Notes under the pieces: model-generated | Told to the model about the DNA's origin: nothing | Seen by the model: the letters and a program-made list of their open reading frames with translations, nothing else | Databases searched by the model: none | NCBI RefSeq assembly: GCF_034372165.1 | Contig: NZ_CP139698.1 | Coordinates: forward strand, 1,116,001 to 1,180,000 | Source of the DNA: Christiangramia sp. OXR-203 | GTDB taxonomy: Bacteria > Bacteroidota > Bacteroidia > Flavobacteriales > Flavobacteriaceae | Length of the DNA: 64,000 nt | Reading direction: 5' to 3' | Shown: piece by piece, positions 19,624-28,208 of the stretch | Layout: every line of letters starts with the position of its first letter | Numbering within the stretch: position 1 is the stretch's first letter | Program-made: the position numbers and the translations under genes

Positions 19624-21162
19624 ATGCTTGTAAAAGTTTATGGAAGTGCTGTTTTTGGTGTGGATGCCACCACGATCACTATAGAAGTTAATGTAGCTTC
19701 AGGTATTGGATACCATCTTGTAGGCTTACCAGATAATGCAGTCAAGGAATCCAGTTACCGGATAACCGCCGCCCTGCAGAATAACGGTTATAAATTACCA
19801 GGGAAAAAGATCATCGTAAACATGGCACCGGCCGATCTAAGGAAAGAAGGCTCAGCTTATGATCTTAGTTTCGCCATGGGCATTCTGGCCGCATCTGAAC
19901 AAATAAAAGCGATCAATATTTCAGAATATATAATAATGGGCGAATTGTCCCTTGATGGCAGCCTCCAACCTATTAAGGGAGCACTTCCAATCGCAATTCA
20001 GGCTAAGAAAGAAGGTTTTAAAGGTTTTATTCTGCCTGAACAAAACGCCAGAGAAGCAGCGATCGTGTCAGGTCTGGATGTGTTTGGAGTAAGTAACATC
20101 AAGGAAGTGATCGATTTTTTTCACTTAGGTAAGCAGCTGGAACCTACCATCATTAATACTAGAGAAACATTTTTCCAGGATCTCGACAATCTTGAACATG
20201 ACTTCGCCGATGTGAAAGGCCAGGAATCTATAAAGAGGTGTATGGAGATCGCCGCTGCGGGAGGCCATAATATCATTCTTATTGGACCGCCAGGTGCTGG
20301 AAAAACAATGCTCGCTAAAAGATTACCCAGCATTCTACCACCAATGACTCTGCAGGAAGCACTGGAAACTACTAAAATCCATAGTGTGGCGGGACGAATC
20401 AAAGATAATGTTGGTCTGCTGGCTCAACGTCCATTTAGGAGTCCGCATCACACTATCTCTGATGTCGCTCTTGTTGGCGGTGGTGGATACCCACAACCCG
20501 GAGAGATCTCGCTATCTCATAACGGCGTGCTATTTCTGGATGAGCTTCCCGAATTTAAAAGAAGTGTATTGGAGGTTATGCGGCAACCTCTGGAAGACCG
20601 CGAGGTTACCATCTCCAGAGCTCGATTTACCGTTACCTATCCTTCCAGTTTTATGCTTGTCGCCAGTATGAACCCAAGCCCAGGTGGATATTTTAATGAT
20701 CCCGATGCGCCTGTATCTTCATCTGCCTATGAAATGCAACGATACCTGGGGAAGATCAGCGGACCGCTACTCGATAGAATCGATATTCATATTGAAGTAA
20801 CTCCAGTTCCATTTGATAAACTTAGCGAAGAACGCAAAGGCGAATCCAGTAAATCTATTCGTGAGAGAGTAAGTAAGGCCAGAAGCATTCAATCTGAAAG
20901 ATTCCTGGATCTGGAAAATGTGCATTATAACGCACAGATTGGTCCAAGGCAAATAAGAGAGCATTGCCAGTTGGATGATGCTTCGAAGACGTTGCTGAAA
21001 ACGGCAATGGAAAAATTAAACCTTTCTGCACGGGCTTACGATCGTATTTTAAAAGTTTCCAGAACAATTGCAGATCTTGCTGGTAGTTCTCAAATACAGG
21101 GAGAACATATAAGTGAAGCAATACAATATAGAAGTCTGGATCGTGAAGGATGGCTGGGTTAA
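19624..21162 (+). CDS. comM: YifB/ComM-family AAA+ magnesium-chelatase-like ATPase
   Basis: The 512-residue protein has an N-terminal ChlI-like domain (about 1-170, starting VKVYGSAVFGVDA). A central Mg-chelatase AAA+ domain follows, with Walker A GPPGAGKT at residues 221-228 and Walker B VLFLDELPEF, and the C-terminal Mg_chelatase_C domain covers about 400-505. ComM proteins are hexameric DNA helicases acting in branch migration during natural transformation. Many non-transforming bacteria also carry one, so competence cannot be inferred. It stands alone between two terminator or promoter regions. Confidence 0.93.
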   Translation: MLVKVYGSAVFGVDATTITIEVNVASGIGYHLVGLPDNAVKESSYRITAALQNNGYKLPGKKIIVNMAPADLRKEGSAYDLSFAMGILAASEQIKAINISEYIIMGELSLDGSLQPIKGALPIAIQAKKEGFKGFILPEQNAREAAIVSGLDVFGVSNIKEVIDFFHLGKQLEPTIINTRETFFQDLDNLEHDFADVKGQESIKRCMEIAAAGGHNIILIGPPGAGKTMLAKRLPSILPPMTLQEALETTKIHSVAGRIKDNVGLLAQRPFRSPHHTISDVALVGGGGYPQPGEISLSHNGVLFLDELPEFKRSVLEVMRQPLEDREVTISRARFTVTYPSSFMLVASMNPSPGGYFNDPDAPVSSSAYEMQRYLGKISGPLLDRIDIHIEVTPVPFDKLSEERKGESSKSIRERVSKARSIQSERFLDLENVHYNAQIGPRQIREHCQLDDASKTLLKTAMEKLNLSARAYDRILKVSRTIADLAGSSQIQGEHISEAIQYRSLDREGWLG

Positions 21163-21203
21163 TATCTTGAGTTTTAATTAACGAAACCTTTGTCTGTTTT
21201 TTA

Positions 21204-21211
21204 TATTTTTG
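21204..21211 (+). promoter_or_regulatory. Candidate -7 element before the DUF2891/pxp operon
   Basis: TATTTTTG fits the TAnnTTTG consensus and lies 65 nt upstream of the DUF2891 start. No clear -33 element was found at the expected spacing. Confidence 0.35.
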
Positions 21212-21275
21212 GATAAAACCTACAAAATCAATCTGTAAATTTCGAAATTCACCGAAAGAGACGCAATAAAAACCA

Positions 21276-22436
21276 ATGAAACAACTCCTTTTAGCCTCCG
21301 TATGTTTGCTTATTTTATCCTGTAAAGGAAATTCAGAAGATCCCGGGAAAGATCCGGGAGATACTGACACTTTGATAACGGAGAATATCCTGCCAGATGC
21401 ACTCAAAACTACCGATAAAGTAACATTGAATATTACTGAAGCTAACAACCTAGCAGAATTACCATTGGCTTGTTTAAATACGGAATACCCTAATAAATTG
21501 GGACAAACTCTGGAAAATAAGAATGCGATGGATGAACCTCATGTCTTGCACCCGGCTTTTTACGGATGTTTTGACTGGCATTCGTCTGTTCACGCCCATT
21601 GGTCACTGGTAAGTTTGCTGAAGCAGTTTCCGGAGCTTAAGAAGAATGAGGAGATTCGTGAGAAGTTGAAAACCTCTCTCTCTTCAGAAAATATTAAAGG
21701 AGAGGTTGCTTACTTCAACCGTAAAGAAAGCACTACATACGAACGTACTTATGGCTGGGCATGGTTGCTGAAATTATCACAGGAGCTAAAGTCCTGGGAA
21801 GATCCTCTTGGGCAGGAACTTGCTGCAAACCTTCAACCACTTACAGATCTAATAACTACGCGATTCATTGAATTTCTTCCGAAGTTAAATTACCCGGTAA
21901 GAGTAGGAGAGCATACCAATACTGCATTCGGACTTACATTTGCTTATGATTATGCAGAAGCAACCGAAAACAAGGAATTAATGGAAGTAGTTAAGAAAAG
22001 TGCACAGAGTTTCTTCCTGAATGACGACAACTGCCCGGTAAGCTGGGAGCCAGGAGGGTATGACTTTATATCGCCCTGCCTGGCAGAAGTAGATATTATG
22101 AGAAGAGTTCTTCCTAAAAGTGCTTTTAACCTTTGGATAGAAGATTTCATGCCGCAATTGAAAAACGAAGATTTTGAAATGGAAGTTGGTGAAGTTTCAG
22201 ATAGATCTGATGGTAAACTGGTTCATCTGGATGGACTGAACTTTAGCAGAGCCTGGATCTTCTCTGGTCTTGCCAATCAATACCCCGAAAAATTCGGTCA
22301 TTTAAGAGCTTTAGCGAATGAGCATGTGGCCTATTCGTTTCCAAACGTTTCCGGTGACGGTTATGAAGGTGGACACTGGCTCGGAACTTTTGCAATTTAT
22401 GCTTTGCAGGAATCTGGAAAGCAACCCGTAAAATGA
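21276..22436 (+). CDS. DUF2891 lipoprotein, function unknown
   Basis: The 386-residue product has a lipoprotein signal (MKQLLLASVCLLILSC, Cys16) and a short acidic linker. The body is the DUF2891 family: HPAFYGCFDWHSSVHAHW near residues 90-107, FFLNDDNCPVSWEPGGYDF, and a conserved GYEGGHWLGTFA C-terminus. It looks like an (alpha/alpha) toroid, reminiscent of glycoside hydrolases or lyases, but no catalytic pair can be assigned. Its stop overlaps the next gene by ATGA, so it is the first gene of the Nramp-pxpABC operon. A cell-envelope role tied to supplying 5-oxoproline or a peptide precursor is speculation. Confidence 0.8.
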   Translation: MKQLLLASVCLLILSCKGNSEDPGKDPGDTDTLITENILPDALKTTDKVTLNITEANNLAELPLACLNTEYPNKLGQTLENKNAMDEPHVLHPAFYGCFDWHSSVHAHWSLVSLLKQFPELKKNEEIREKLKTSLSSENIKGEVAYFNRKESTTYERTYGWAWLLKLSQELKSWEDPLGQELAANLQPLTDLITTRFIEFLPKLNYPVRVGEHTNTAFGLTFAYDYAEATENKELMEVVKKSAQSFFLNDDNCPVSWEPGGYDFISPCLAEVDIMRRVLPKSAFNLWIEDFMPQLKNEDFEMEVGEVSDRSDGKLVHLDGLNFSRAWIFSGLANQYPEKFGHLRALANEHVAYSFPNVSGDGYEGGHWLGTFAIYALQESGKQPVK

Positions 22437-23653
22437 AAAACTTCTTCAGAAATCTAGGTCCTGGAATCCTTGTTTCTGCTGCATTTATTGGTCCAGGAAC
22501 CGTTACCGTATGCAGTCTTGCAGGTGTGGCCTATGGTTATAGTCTGCTATGGGCTTTACTTGTTTCCTTAATTGCCTGTATCGTGTTGCAGGAGATGTCT
22601 GCCAGGCTTGGCCTGGTAACGGGCAAAGGTCTAAGTGATTCCATACGTCAATCCATAACATCTCCAGTATTCCGAATAGTAGCGCTAATTCTAATTTTTT
22701 CTGCAATTGTAATTGGGAATGCCGCTTACGAAGCTGGTAATATATCTGGAGCGGTCATGGGTGTGCAAAGTATCCTGCCTATTGAGGAAATATCAATTTC
22801 TGGAAATGTTATCAATCTTTGGAGCTTTATAATTGGAGGTTCCGCATTTCTACTGCTTTACCTGGGAAGTTATAAGAAGCTGGAAAAAGTATTTATAGGA
22901 TTGGTAGTTTTAATGAGTCTTGCTTTTATTATCACAGCTTTTCTCACCCAGCCCTCCTGGGCTGGAATTCTTCAAGGCTTTGTGCCGACATCCATAAGTG
23001 ATGAAATTCTCACGATCATCGCATTGGTGGGAACTACCGTGGTACCTTATAATTTGTTTTTACATGCATCTTTGGTTGGTGAGAAATGGACAGGTGTCAA
23101 ACATCTTAAAACTGTACAGAGAGAACTGGTGTTTTCGATCATTCTTGGTGGACTCGTTTCTATGGCTATCTTAATATGCGCAGCTTCTTCCGGATTGAGC
23201 TCAATTGATGATGTAGCTGGTCTGGCAGTAGGACTGGAGCCATTGTTTGGAAGTATGGCAACTACATTTCTAGCGATCGGATTACTGGCAGCTGGGATCA
23301 CCTCGTCCATAACAGCCCCTTTGGCAGCAGCTTATGTTGTGAAAGGTTGTCTTGGATGGAAGGCTGGAATGGCCGACTGGAGGTTTAAAGCTGTGTGGAT
23401 GAGCATAATTATTCTAGGTGTGTTTTTTAGCTCCCTGGGAATTAAACCGGTCGAGATCATTCAGTTTGCGCAGGTAGCTAATGGAATTGTGCTTCCAGTT
23501 ATTGCAATATTCCTCTTATGGATCGTCAATCAGGAATCAATTCTGGGTAAATTCAGAAATTCAGCCTTTCAAAACATAATTGGTATCTTGGTAATTGCCC
23601 TGGCTATATTCCTGGGCGCGAAATCAATTTATACAGTAATACAGAATTTATGA
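22433..23653 (+). CDS. Nramp-superfamily transporter lacking canonical metal-site residues
   Basis: The 406-residue inner-membrane protein has about 11 transmembrane helices and clear Nramp-fold similarity (N-terminal LGPGILVSAAFIGPG). The two unwound helices that normally bind the metal are altered. The TM1 motif DPGN reads GPGT (residues 20-23) and the TM6 motif MPHN reads VPYN (204-207). It is joined by ATGA overlaps to DUF2891 upstream and pxpA downstream. The known family function is divalent-metal/proton symport, but the lost ligands and the pxp context suggest another substrate, possibly 5-oxoproline. That substrate is an inference. Confidence 0.85.
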   Translation: MKNFFRNLGPGILVSAAFIGPGTVTVCSLAGVAYGYSLLWALLVSLIACIVLQEMSARLGLVTGKGLSDSIRQSITSPVFRIVALILIFSAIVIGNAAYEAGNISGAVMGVQSILPIEEISISGNVINLWSFIIGGSAFLLLYLGSYKKLEKVFIGLVVLMSLAFIITAFLTQPSWAGILQGFVPTSISDEILTIIALVGTTVVPYNLFLHASLVGEKWTGVKHLKTVQRELVFSIILGGLVSMAILICAASSGLSSIDDVAGLAVGLEPLFGSMATTFLAIGLLAAGITSSITAPLAAAYVVKGCLGWKAGMADWRFKAVWMSIIILGVFFSSLGIKPVEIIQFAQVANGIVLPVIAIFLLWIVNQESILGKFRNSAFQNIIGILVIALAIFLGAKSIYTVIQNL

Positions 23654-24390
23654 TGAAACAAACCATCCATATAAATTGTGATCTTGGAGAAGGAGGAGAG
23701 TTTGACGAGAAGTTAATGCCACTTATTTCTGCCTGCAATATTGCCTGTGGAGGACATGCCGGAAACCTTGAAACCATGCATAGAACTGTAAGGCTGGCTC
23801 TTGAAAATAACGTAGAAATTGGAGCTCATCCATCCTATCCAGACCGGGCAAACTTCGGAAGAAATCATATGGAAATGACTGCTGAAGAATTGAAACTTTC
23901 CATCGAAGGACAGGTACTAAGTCTGAAGCAAATTGTGGAATCTGAAGGGGGGAAATTAAGTCATGTTAAATTGCACGGTGCTCTCTATAATGATGCTGCT
24001 AAAGATAGGAATATTTCCAAAGTAGTAATGAGGAGTCTTGAAGATCTTGGAGATGATTTTAGGCTGTTCGTGCCTGTAAATTCCCAGCTGGGAGAACTTG
24101 CTTTAGGCAGATTTGAACTCTATTATGAAGCATTTGCAGATCGAAATTATGAGAAAAATTATGGTTTGGTTCCTCGATCAAAATCGCATGCGATCATCGA
24201 GGATAGGAAGATGGTTTTTCAACACGTGAGAAGTATATATAATGAGAACAAAATCCTATTGCAAAACGGTGAATTTTTGGAGGCCCAGGCAAACACATTT
24301 TGCGTGCATTCTGATACTCCTTCAGCGGTGGAGATTCTGCAGTATTTACAACGTAAATTAGCAGCGGAAAATATCTATATTAAATCCTGA
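23650..24390 (+). CDS. pxpA: 5-oxoprolinase subunit A (LamB/YcsF family)
   Basis: The 246-residue protein begins with the family signature INCDLGEGGEFDEKLMP and carries ACNIACGGHAGN, HPSYPDRANFGR and KLHGALYN. With PxpB and PxpC it forms the ATP-dependent 5-oxoprolinase that opens 5-oxoproline (pyroglutamate) to glutamate. The ATG overlaps the transporter stop (ATGATG); the second ATG at 23653 is equally possible. pxpB starts 2 nt downstream. Confidence 0.94.
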   Translation: MMKQTIHINCDLGEGGEFDEKLMPLISACNIACGGHAGNLETMHRTVRLALENNVEIGAHPSYPDRANFGRNHMEMTAEELKLSIEGQVLSLKQIVESEGGKLSHVKLHGALYNDAAKDRNISKVVMRSLEDLGDDFRLFVPVNSQLGELALGRFELYYEAFADRNYEKNYGLVPRSKSHAIIEDRKMVFQHVRSIYNENKILLQNGEFLEAQANTFCVHSDTPSAVEILQYLQRKLAAENIYIKS

Positions 24391-24392
24391 AA

Positions 24393-25124
24393 ATGATCAA
24401 TTGGAAGAGTGTATCGAAATTGGGAGATCGCGGAATTTTGATAGAATTCCCTCAGGAAATTTCAGAAAAAACGCTTCAATCGATACTGGACACAAAAGCT
24501 AAGCTATCAAAAATAAAACTTGAACAAAAGGTTGAAATAACTAACACATACAACTCGATACTAATAAGTTATCCTTTAACTATAAGAGATGTCTATAGTG
24601 AGTTGAATAAGGTTTCCGAAGCTCTTGGAACTACGAATATATCAAAAAATATTAACAAGCGAATTTTCAAGATCCCAGTTTGTTATGAGGCAGAATATGC
24701 TCCGGATCTGGACGGTGTAGCCGCGCTAAAAAGGATGAAAAAAGACGAAGTGATTTCCCTTCATTCCACTCCGGAATACCTCGTGTATTTTATCGGCTTT
24801 TTACCTGGCTTTTTATACCTGGGTGGAATGGATAAAAAAATTGCAACTCCGCGAAAAAACATTCCTCGCAAAATCGTTGAAAAAGGTAGCGTTGGAATTG
24901 CGGAAGATCAAACTGGAATTTATCCACAGGAGAGTCCGGGTGGATGGCAAATAATTGGTAGAACACCACTGGATTTTTTTAATGTGAAAAATGAAATTCC
25001 CAGTCCATTTATAGCTGGAGATTTTGTGCAATTTTATCCTGTAAGTAATTCGGAATATCTCCAAATTAAAGAAAAGGTGAAGAATGGAATTTATGAATTC
25101 GAAATCGTCAAATCCAATGGGTGA
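24393..25124 (+). CDS. pxpB: 5-oxoprolinase subunit B (KipI-like)
   Basis: The 243-residue protein matches the KipI/PxpB family. It has an N-terminal LGDRGILIEF strand region and a C-terminal cyclophilin-like domain with FIGFLPGFLYLGGMD and the VEKGSVGIAEDQTGIYPQESPGGWQIIGRT block. Bacillus KipI was first described as a kinase inhibitor, but the pxpA and pxpC neighbours identify this as the oxoprolinase subunit. It overlaps pxpC. Confidence 0.92.
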   Translation: MINWKSVSKLGDRGILIEFPQEISEKTLQSILDTKAKLSKIKLEQKVEITNTYNSILISYPLTIRDVYSELNKVSEALGTTNISKNINKRIFKIPVCYEAEYAPDLDGVAALKRMKKDEVISLHSTPEYLVYFIGFLPGFLYLGGMDKKIATPRKNIPRKIVEKGSVGIAEDQTGIYPQESPGGWQIIGRTPLDFFNVKNEIPSPFIAGDFVQFYPVSNSEYLQIKEKVKNGIYEFEIVKSNG

Positions 25125-25971
25125 AATAGTTGTCAAACAGCCAGGATTATTCTCCACGATTCAGGATTTCGGAAGATATGGATCTAGAAAATATGGTGTT
25201 CCTGAGGGTGGAATCATGGATAGATATGCCTTCAAGATCTGCAACCTTATTCTCGGGAATTCTGAAAATGATGCAGTATTGGAAATAACTTTTTTAGGGC
25301 CTGTTCTTGAATTTAGGACTGCTACGAATATTTGCGTTGGAGGAGCAAATCTTACTCCGAAGATTAACAATTTAGAGATCGAATTAAACACTGCTTATCA
25401 AGTAAAGGCTGGAGATATTCTTTCCTTCGGAAAAAGGAAATCTGGATTCCGGTCCTACCTCGCGATTAAAAATGGTTTTCAATCTCCGCAAATTCTGGGA
25501 AGTCGAAGTTGGTTCGAAGCTGTTACAGGAAATCATAGACTTCAGAAGAACCAGCTTTTACATTATCAAACTTCAGAACCTATCAGCAAAAATCCTCATT
25601 CAGCTATACACGTAAATACAGATTACCTCAATTCAGAAATAATCGAAACTTATGAAGGACCAGAATTTGGAAAACTACCAGAATCTGTACAAAAGCATAT
25701 TTTTCAGCAGAAATTTAAGGTGAGTGGTGATAGCAACCGGATGGCTGTACAATTTGAAGAATCGATAAATAATGACCTCAAAGGCATTCACACTTCCCCG
25801 GTCATGCCTGGAAGCGTTCAACTTACCCCATCAGGAAATCTGATCGTGCTTATGAGGGACTGTCAAACTACGGGAGGTTATCCAAGGGTTTTACAGCTAT
25901 CAGAGTATGGAATCCAGGTGCTTTCTCAAAAAATGCCCGGCGAAGTTGTGCAATTTTGTGCGAAGTCTTAA
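25117..25971 (+). CDS. pxpC: 5-oxoprolinase subunit C (KipA-like biotin-dependent carboxylase-type domain)
   Basis: The 284-residue protein shows the KipA/PxpC signature: VKQPGLFSTIQDFGRYGSRKYGVPEGGIMD at its start and MPGSVQLTPSGNLIVLMRDCQTTGGYPR near the C-terminus. The ATG at 25117 is chosen because family members begin just before the LxTxQDxGR motif, and it gives an 8-bp overlap with pxpB. An upstream ATG at 25084 would add 11 residues and enlarge the overlap to 41 bp. It is the last gene of the DUF2891-Nramp-pxpABC operon. Confidence 0.92.
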   Translation: MGEIVVKQPGLFSTIQDFGRYGSRKYGVPEGGIMDRYAFKICNLILGNSENDAVLEITFLGPVLEFRTATNICVGGANLTPKINNLEIELNTAYQVKAGDILSFGKRKSGFRSYLAIKNGFQSPQILGSRSWFEAVTGNHRLQKNQLLHYQTSEPISKNPHSAIHVNTDYLNSEIIETYEGPEFGKLPESVQKHIFQQKFKVSGDSNRMAVQFEESINNDLKGIHTSPVMPGSVQLTPSGNLIVLMRDCQTTGGYPRVLQLSEYGIQVLSQKMPGEVVQFCAKS

Positions 25972-26099
25972 TACCTGTAAATAGCAAAAAGTGCCAACTA
26001 AGTTTATTAATGCTATAGAAAAGACCCTACTCAGAACTACAACTAAACTATGATTGACACTTTTTTTGTCCCCAAAACATCTTAGATAAACTAAAATGA

Positions 26100-26150
26100 C
26101 TCTACAAATATAGGTACAGTAGTAGCTGTAGAGTAGGGGAATTTTCCCCT
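26100..26150 (+). other. Hairpin-rich intergenic segment (possible terminator or 5' leader)
   Basis: The 250-nt gap between pxpC and the next gene contains two inverted repeats. CTCTACA (26100-26106) pairs with TGTAGAG (26127-26133). AGGGGAA (26135-26141) pairs with TTCCCCT (26144-26150), followed by TTC. No long T-run follows, so a strong terminator is not certain. The rest of the gap is AT-rich with no supported ORF. Confidence 0.4.
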
Positions 26151-26221
26151 TTCTTGCAGATAAGCTCAATTTTATTATTAGAAATTATATTTTAGAGGCA
26201 GATAATCAAACCCTTATAATC

Positions 26222-26614
26222 GTGAATCCACCAAAAAAGTGCATTACTGTTCAAAGAGCTAAAGAACTTCAAAAGGAATGGCGTGAAACCAGGTCTGTAG
26301 TTACTACAAATGGGAAAGAACATAAAGATACCTGTGAGTTCCATTTTGATCTGGAAGAACTTCAGGAATATATCAACTACGTTCGTGAAAAATCTCAACA
26401 AAATAAAGCGGAAAGGCCAGGAATCAATGTCTGGCTAGGTGCATATCAGGCTGAGGGTGATAAACCTAGTCTAAATACCGTGTTTTTCTCTGCAACGCGT
26501 AAAATGAAAGCAGAAGAGGAAGATGGTTCTGGAAGAGATTACCTCGAAAATGATGATATTGAACCAATGAATACTGTAGGAGGTATGTGGCCTCCCTTAC
26601 CATATAAAGGCTAG
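26222..26614 (+). CDS. Small hypothetical protein (130 aa)
   Basis: I do not recognise this family. The product is soluble, highly charged and has no signal peptide. An N-terminal helical part (KKCITVQRAKELQKEWRETR) is followed by a mixed region with EFHFDLEELQEYINYVREKS and a C-terminal segment ending NTVGGMWPPLPYKG. The start is GTG. It precedes the seven-helix protein gene by 8 nt and is probably co-transcribed with it and the two-component genes. Coding status is supported by the open frame, spacing and composition. Confidence 0.7.
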   Translation: MNPPKKCITVQRAKELQKEWRETRSVVTTNGKEHKDTCEFHFDLEELQEYINYVREKSQQNKAERPGINVWLGAYQAEGDKPSLNTVFFSATRKMKAEEEDGSGRDYLENDDIEPMNTVGGMWPPLPYKG

Positions 26615-26622
26615 GATTTTCT

Positions 26623-27360
26623 GTGATAAAATTCATTATTGAAAACAAGCTGTACATAGGATATCTTATGGAGTTCCTTGCAGCTTGTGCTGGAACAATA
26701 CACCTCATAAAAGCACAGAATTTAAGAACTGGCGTAAAACTTTTTGTTGGATTCCTTTGGTTCAATTTTTTCTACGACCTGCTTGGCATGTACCCAATCT
26801 GGGCATATTATGATAATTACCAGTTGGCACCTTTTTTAAAAGACACTGCTTTTGCACGTAATTTCTGGTATTATAACAACTTTTATGTTATAAAGTATAT
26901 CGTGCTGGGGCAGTTATTTATTTTGCAGTTAACCCATCCTGAAAGTCAGAGTCTAAGGAAAATCCTTGATAAGCTAAAATGGGCCTTTGTTGTCTACAGT
27001 GTTATATGCTTTGCAACTTTTGGCAACTATTTGTATCAATATGACTATACAGTCATCATATTTGGAACTTTCTTTCTCGTAGGATGCATTATGGCATACC
27101 TCATTCAAATGCTTCGTACAGATGAAATTCTTCAATTTAAGTCTGATGTAATTTTTTATATCTCAGTAGGGCTTATCCTTTACGAATTATGCATTGCACC
27201 AATTAATATTTATGGAGGATATTTCAATGAAGGTAATATGGAATTCGTCCAGTTCTATGCACGTATTCTCAGGTACGGGAATATTTATTTATACGGAATT
27301 TTTATTATAGGTTTTCTAGTAACTTTGAGGAATGGAAGAAAAACTGATACCTTAGCTTAG
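26623..27360 (+). CDS. Seven-transmembrane hypothetical protein
   Basis: The 245-residue protein has seven hydrophobic segments at about residues 7-30, 36-62, 77-97, 107-127, 133-156, 166-190 and 212-236, joined by short loops with several aromatic residues. The family is not recognised. The GTG start (MIKFIIENKLYIGYL) is kept because the next Met would remove part of the first helix. It sits 8 nt after the small hypothetical gene and 59 nt before a histidine kinase with only one membrane helix of its own, so a role as sensor or partner for that kinase is a plausible inference. Confidence 0.75.
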   Translation: MIKFIIENKLYIGYLMEFLAACAGTIHLIKAQNLRTGVKLFVGFLWFNFFYDLLGMYPIWAYYDNYQLAPFLKDTAFARNFWYYNNFYVIKYIVLGQLFILQLTHPESQSLRKILDKLKWAFVVYSVICFATFGNYLYQYDYTVIIFGTFFLVGCIMAYLIQMLRTDEILQFKSDVIFYISVGLILYELCIAPINIYGGYFNEGNMEFVQFYARILRYGNIYLYGIFIIGFLVTLRNGRKTDTLA

Positions 27361-27419
27361 AATTAATGTTTGATTCTAATAGCTAAATTAGGTTTACCAG
27401 TATTTAAAATCCAATAGAA

Positions 27420-28208
27420 ATGCTTCGGAAGGAAGAGATCATTCTAATTCTCTATTTTATACTGGTGATCGTTCTACTCACCGTATTCACCGTTTTTTTT
27501 GTGATCACTTATCAGAAGCGGAAGAATAAGATCTTACAGGAGAAATTTGAGGCAGAACAACAATTTTTAATAGAACTCAATAATACGAAGATAGAGATAC
27601 AGGAAGCTACATTGAAGAATGTAAGCTGGGAACTCCATGATAATATCGGTCAGTTACTATCTGTGGCCAGTATCCAGTTGAACATACTTTTAAAAAGATC
27701 CAGTGAGAATGCCGCTCCAGCAGTTACAGAGATCAAAGAACTGGTGGCAAATTCATTAAATGAAGTTCGTTCACTCTCCAGAACTCTAAATAATGAAGTA
27801 ATTCATACAACCGGGTTACACAAATCTGTTCGAGACGAGCTGGATCGTTATAATCGTATGGATATCCTGCAGGCAGAATTGGAAATTACAGGTGAATCCC
27901 GGGAAATTAAACCTGAAAGTGAGATCATTATATTCCGGATCATGCAGGAGTTTTTTAATAATGTCATCAAATATGCCGAGGCTTCTTCACTTCAGGTTCA
28001 GTTAAACTATCTGGAAGATTCACTGCAGATCCATGCAAAGGATAACGGAAAAGGTTTCGATGATTCTGAAGTAGAAAAAGGTTCTGGAATAATCAACATG
28101 TATAGCAGGGCCAAGCTAATCAATGCTAAAATTGATATCCAAAGTAAAGTTGGAGAAGGAACTTCTCTGAAATTAAACTATCCTATTCAAATAACCAGCA
28201 ATGTCTAA
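27420..28208 (+). CDS. NarL-type sensor histidine kinase (HisKA_3)
   Basis: The 262-residue protein has one N-terminal transmembrane helix (about 7-29), a short coiled-coil linker, and the HisKA_3 dimerisation helix with phospho-acceptor His73 in WELHDNIGQLL. The ATPase domain carries the N box FFNNVIKYAEAS, the G1 box DNGKGFDD and the G2 region GSGIINMYSRA. No extracellular sensor domain is present, so the signal may come through the membrane or a partner. It overlaps the LuxR-type regulator by 8 bp, its likely cognate partner. Confidence 0.92.
   Translation: MLRKEEIILILYFILVIVLLTVFTVFFVITYQKRKNKILQEKFEAEQQFLIELNNTKIEIQEATLKNVSWELHDNIGQLLSVASIQLNILLKRSSENAAPAVTEIKELVANSLNEVRSLSRTLNNEVIHTTGLHKSVRDELDRYNRMDILQAELEITGESREIKPESEIIIFRIMQEFFNNVIKYAEASSLQVQLNYLEDSLQIHAKDNGKGFDDSEVEKGSGIINMYSRAKLINAKIDIQSKVGEGTSLKLNYPIQITSNV

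Noticed and set aside
20855-21448. 197-codon minus-strand frame across comM and the DUF2891 start
   Set aside because: It is antisense to two supported genes and their intergenic promoter region, with no domain or signal.
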